Assembly: GCA_025462805.1 (NCBI GenBank)
Contig: JAOAPJ010000092.1
Coordinates: 1 to 6,543 of the forward strand
Reading direction: 5' to 3'
Source: Acidobacteriaceae bacterium
Lineage (GTDB): Bacteria; Acidobacteriota; Terriglobia; Terriglobales; Acidobacteriaceae
Length of the DNA: 6,543 bases
Part shown: in pieces, positions 5,776 to 6,543 of the stretch
Numbering within the stretch: the stretch's first letter is position 1
How the letters are laid out: every line of letters begins with the position of its first letter
Program-made: the position numbers and the translations under genes
The notes under the pieces: model-generated
The model's input: only the letters and a program-made list of their open reading frames with translations
Database searches by the model: none
What the model was told of the DNA's origin: nothing

Positions 5776-6543
5776 CGTACCGCTGATATGACGTTACGCT
5801 GATGGTTGCGTTACGTCTATTCGCCGGCATGCCGATGTTCGTTGTTGATACAGAATCGGGAGTGGTCACCTTTTCAGGGCCGTCGCCCAGGCGCTGTGAA
5901 GGACGGCATATAAGAGCCTTCGGGAGATGTTTTGCCCGGCATTCGAGACCTTGACCTGGCGCGCAAGTGAGGACAAGGAGTTGGTCGAAGGTGGAAGCCT
6001 GCGCTACGCGCCAGTTCAATGGTCGCGTTCCTGGACAGAAGAGCTGCGCACGGTTGCTATGACAGAACAACGCTCGTAGCGCGATCGTTCAGAACTGTGT
6101 TGGGTTTGATACCGGGTGAGACGAAGACGTCGCCATGCCGGCGATTAGGGGCTCACTTCTGGCAGGACGATCGGTACTTCGAGATCAACAACTGAGGGAA
6201 CTGATCAAGGCCCCTCATGGGGAGGCTCGATAGTTTACCTTGCTATCCAAAGCAGATTTCGAACCGAGCGTTCCCTTCCCGTTCAAAAGGGACTTCCTCT
6301 CTCGCTGGCAGAGAATAGCGTTGCAATACCCGCCATGATTAACCCTTATATGCTTCTCTGATGCTTGCAGAATCCGCGAATTCACGGCCAAATGCCCGGC
6401 AATATGCGCGAGGTAAATGGCTCATCATGAGAGAGAAGGACTCTGTGGCGGGGGACAGGCATTCGAACTCTCAGTAGAACTTTTCCCGGCCTGGTTAGCC
6501 GCTATTCAGCCATGCCTCAGGCTGACACGTTGTTCTTTCCAGT
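5776..6543. other. About 770 bases without a confident gene; scattered short frames
   Basis: No open frame here is convincing over a gene-sized length. On the plus strand, a frame ending at 6079 (ATG 5927, 50 residues, containing FETLTWRASEDKELVEGG) and an earlier frame from ATG 5802 (containing MFVVDTESGVVTFSGPSP) look protein-like and might be parts of one frameshifted gene. Another plus frame (ATG 6019 to TGA 6193) ends in AHFWQDDRYFEINN. On the minus strand, 6338-6243 reads PAREEVPFEREGNARFEI, and 6341-6430 encodes a short frame ending in REAYKG. Such fragments could be remnants of decayed genes or simply GC-rich chance frames. An inverted repeat GCCGTC/GACGGC occurs at 5879-5907. I see no tRNA, transposase or array. 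Confidence 0.3.

Noticed and set aside
6209..6224. CCCC-TCAT-GGGG hairpin as a terminator.
   Set aside because: Only four base pairs, no T-run follows, and no confident gene ends nearby.
6446..6522. tRNA-like sequence on the minus strand, with a GTTCGAAT T-loop-like motif, a final CCGCCA and tRNA-like spacing (about 75 bases).
   Set aside because: The presumed T-stem arms (GAGAG and GCCTG) do not pair, no 5' acceptor strand matches GTCCCCC, and no anticodon stem can be formed.

Overview
The window reads as chromosomal DNA of a moderately GC-rich bacterium. From general resemblance of the products (a GT4/six-hairpin fusion next to a GH130 phosphorylase, and a short double-CxxC protein) I would guess an Acidobacteriota soil lineage such as Terriglobia. 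That is memory-based inference, and a proteobacterium is not excluded. No rRNA, convincing tRNA, CRISPR array or intact mobile element is visible.

Layout. Positions 3-146 carry the 3' end of a plus-strand gene that enters from the left. Facing it on the minus strand (224-818) is a broken PIN-like gene with one nonsense codon and one single-base frameshift. Positions 819-1172 are a mostly empty spacer. Positions 1173-1578 hold a second broken gene, a 134-residue protein of unknown function that becomes continuous if one base is dropped from a CCCC run. The core is a tight three-gene plus-strand cluster: a 792-residue glycosyltransferase with a large C-terminal helical domain (1669-4047), a 340-residue GH130 enzyme (4044-5066) that starts on a TTG overlapping the previous stop, and a 72-residue zinc-ribbon-like protein (5072-5290) five bases further on. 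A weak stem-loop (5376-5404) may end the transcript. The remaining 1.1 kb has one doubtful proline-rich minus-strand ORF and scattered short reading frames, but no confident gene.

How the genes may work together. The first protein has the GT-B/GT4 signatures of a nucleotide-sugar glycosyltransferase and carries what looks like an (alpha/alpha)6 carbohydrate-binding or processing domain. The second belongs to GH130, whose characterised members phosphorolyse or hydrolyse beta-mannosides. The overlap implies translational coupling, so a transferase that builds an oligosaccharide and a phosphorylase that trims or recycles it would be made together. By analogy with beta-1,2-mannan (mannogen) metabolism, a beta-mannosyl storage or stress glycan is the most interesting reading, but the substrate cannot be told from sequence. 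The small zinc-ribbon protein has no evident role in sugar chemistry and may be a passenger or a regulator.

The genes left of the cluster are decayed, or carry single-base sequencing errors, while the cluster itself is intact.
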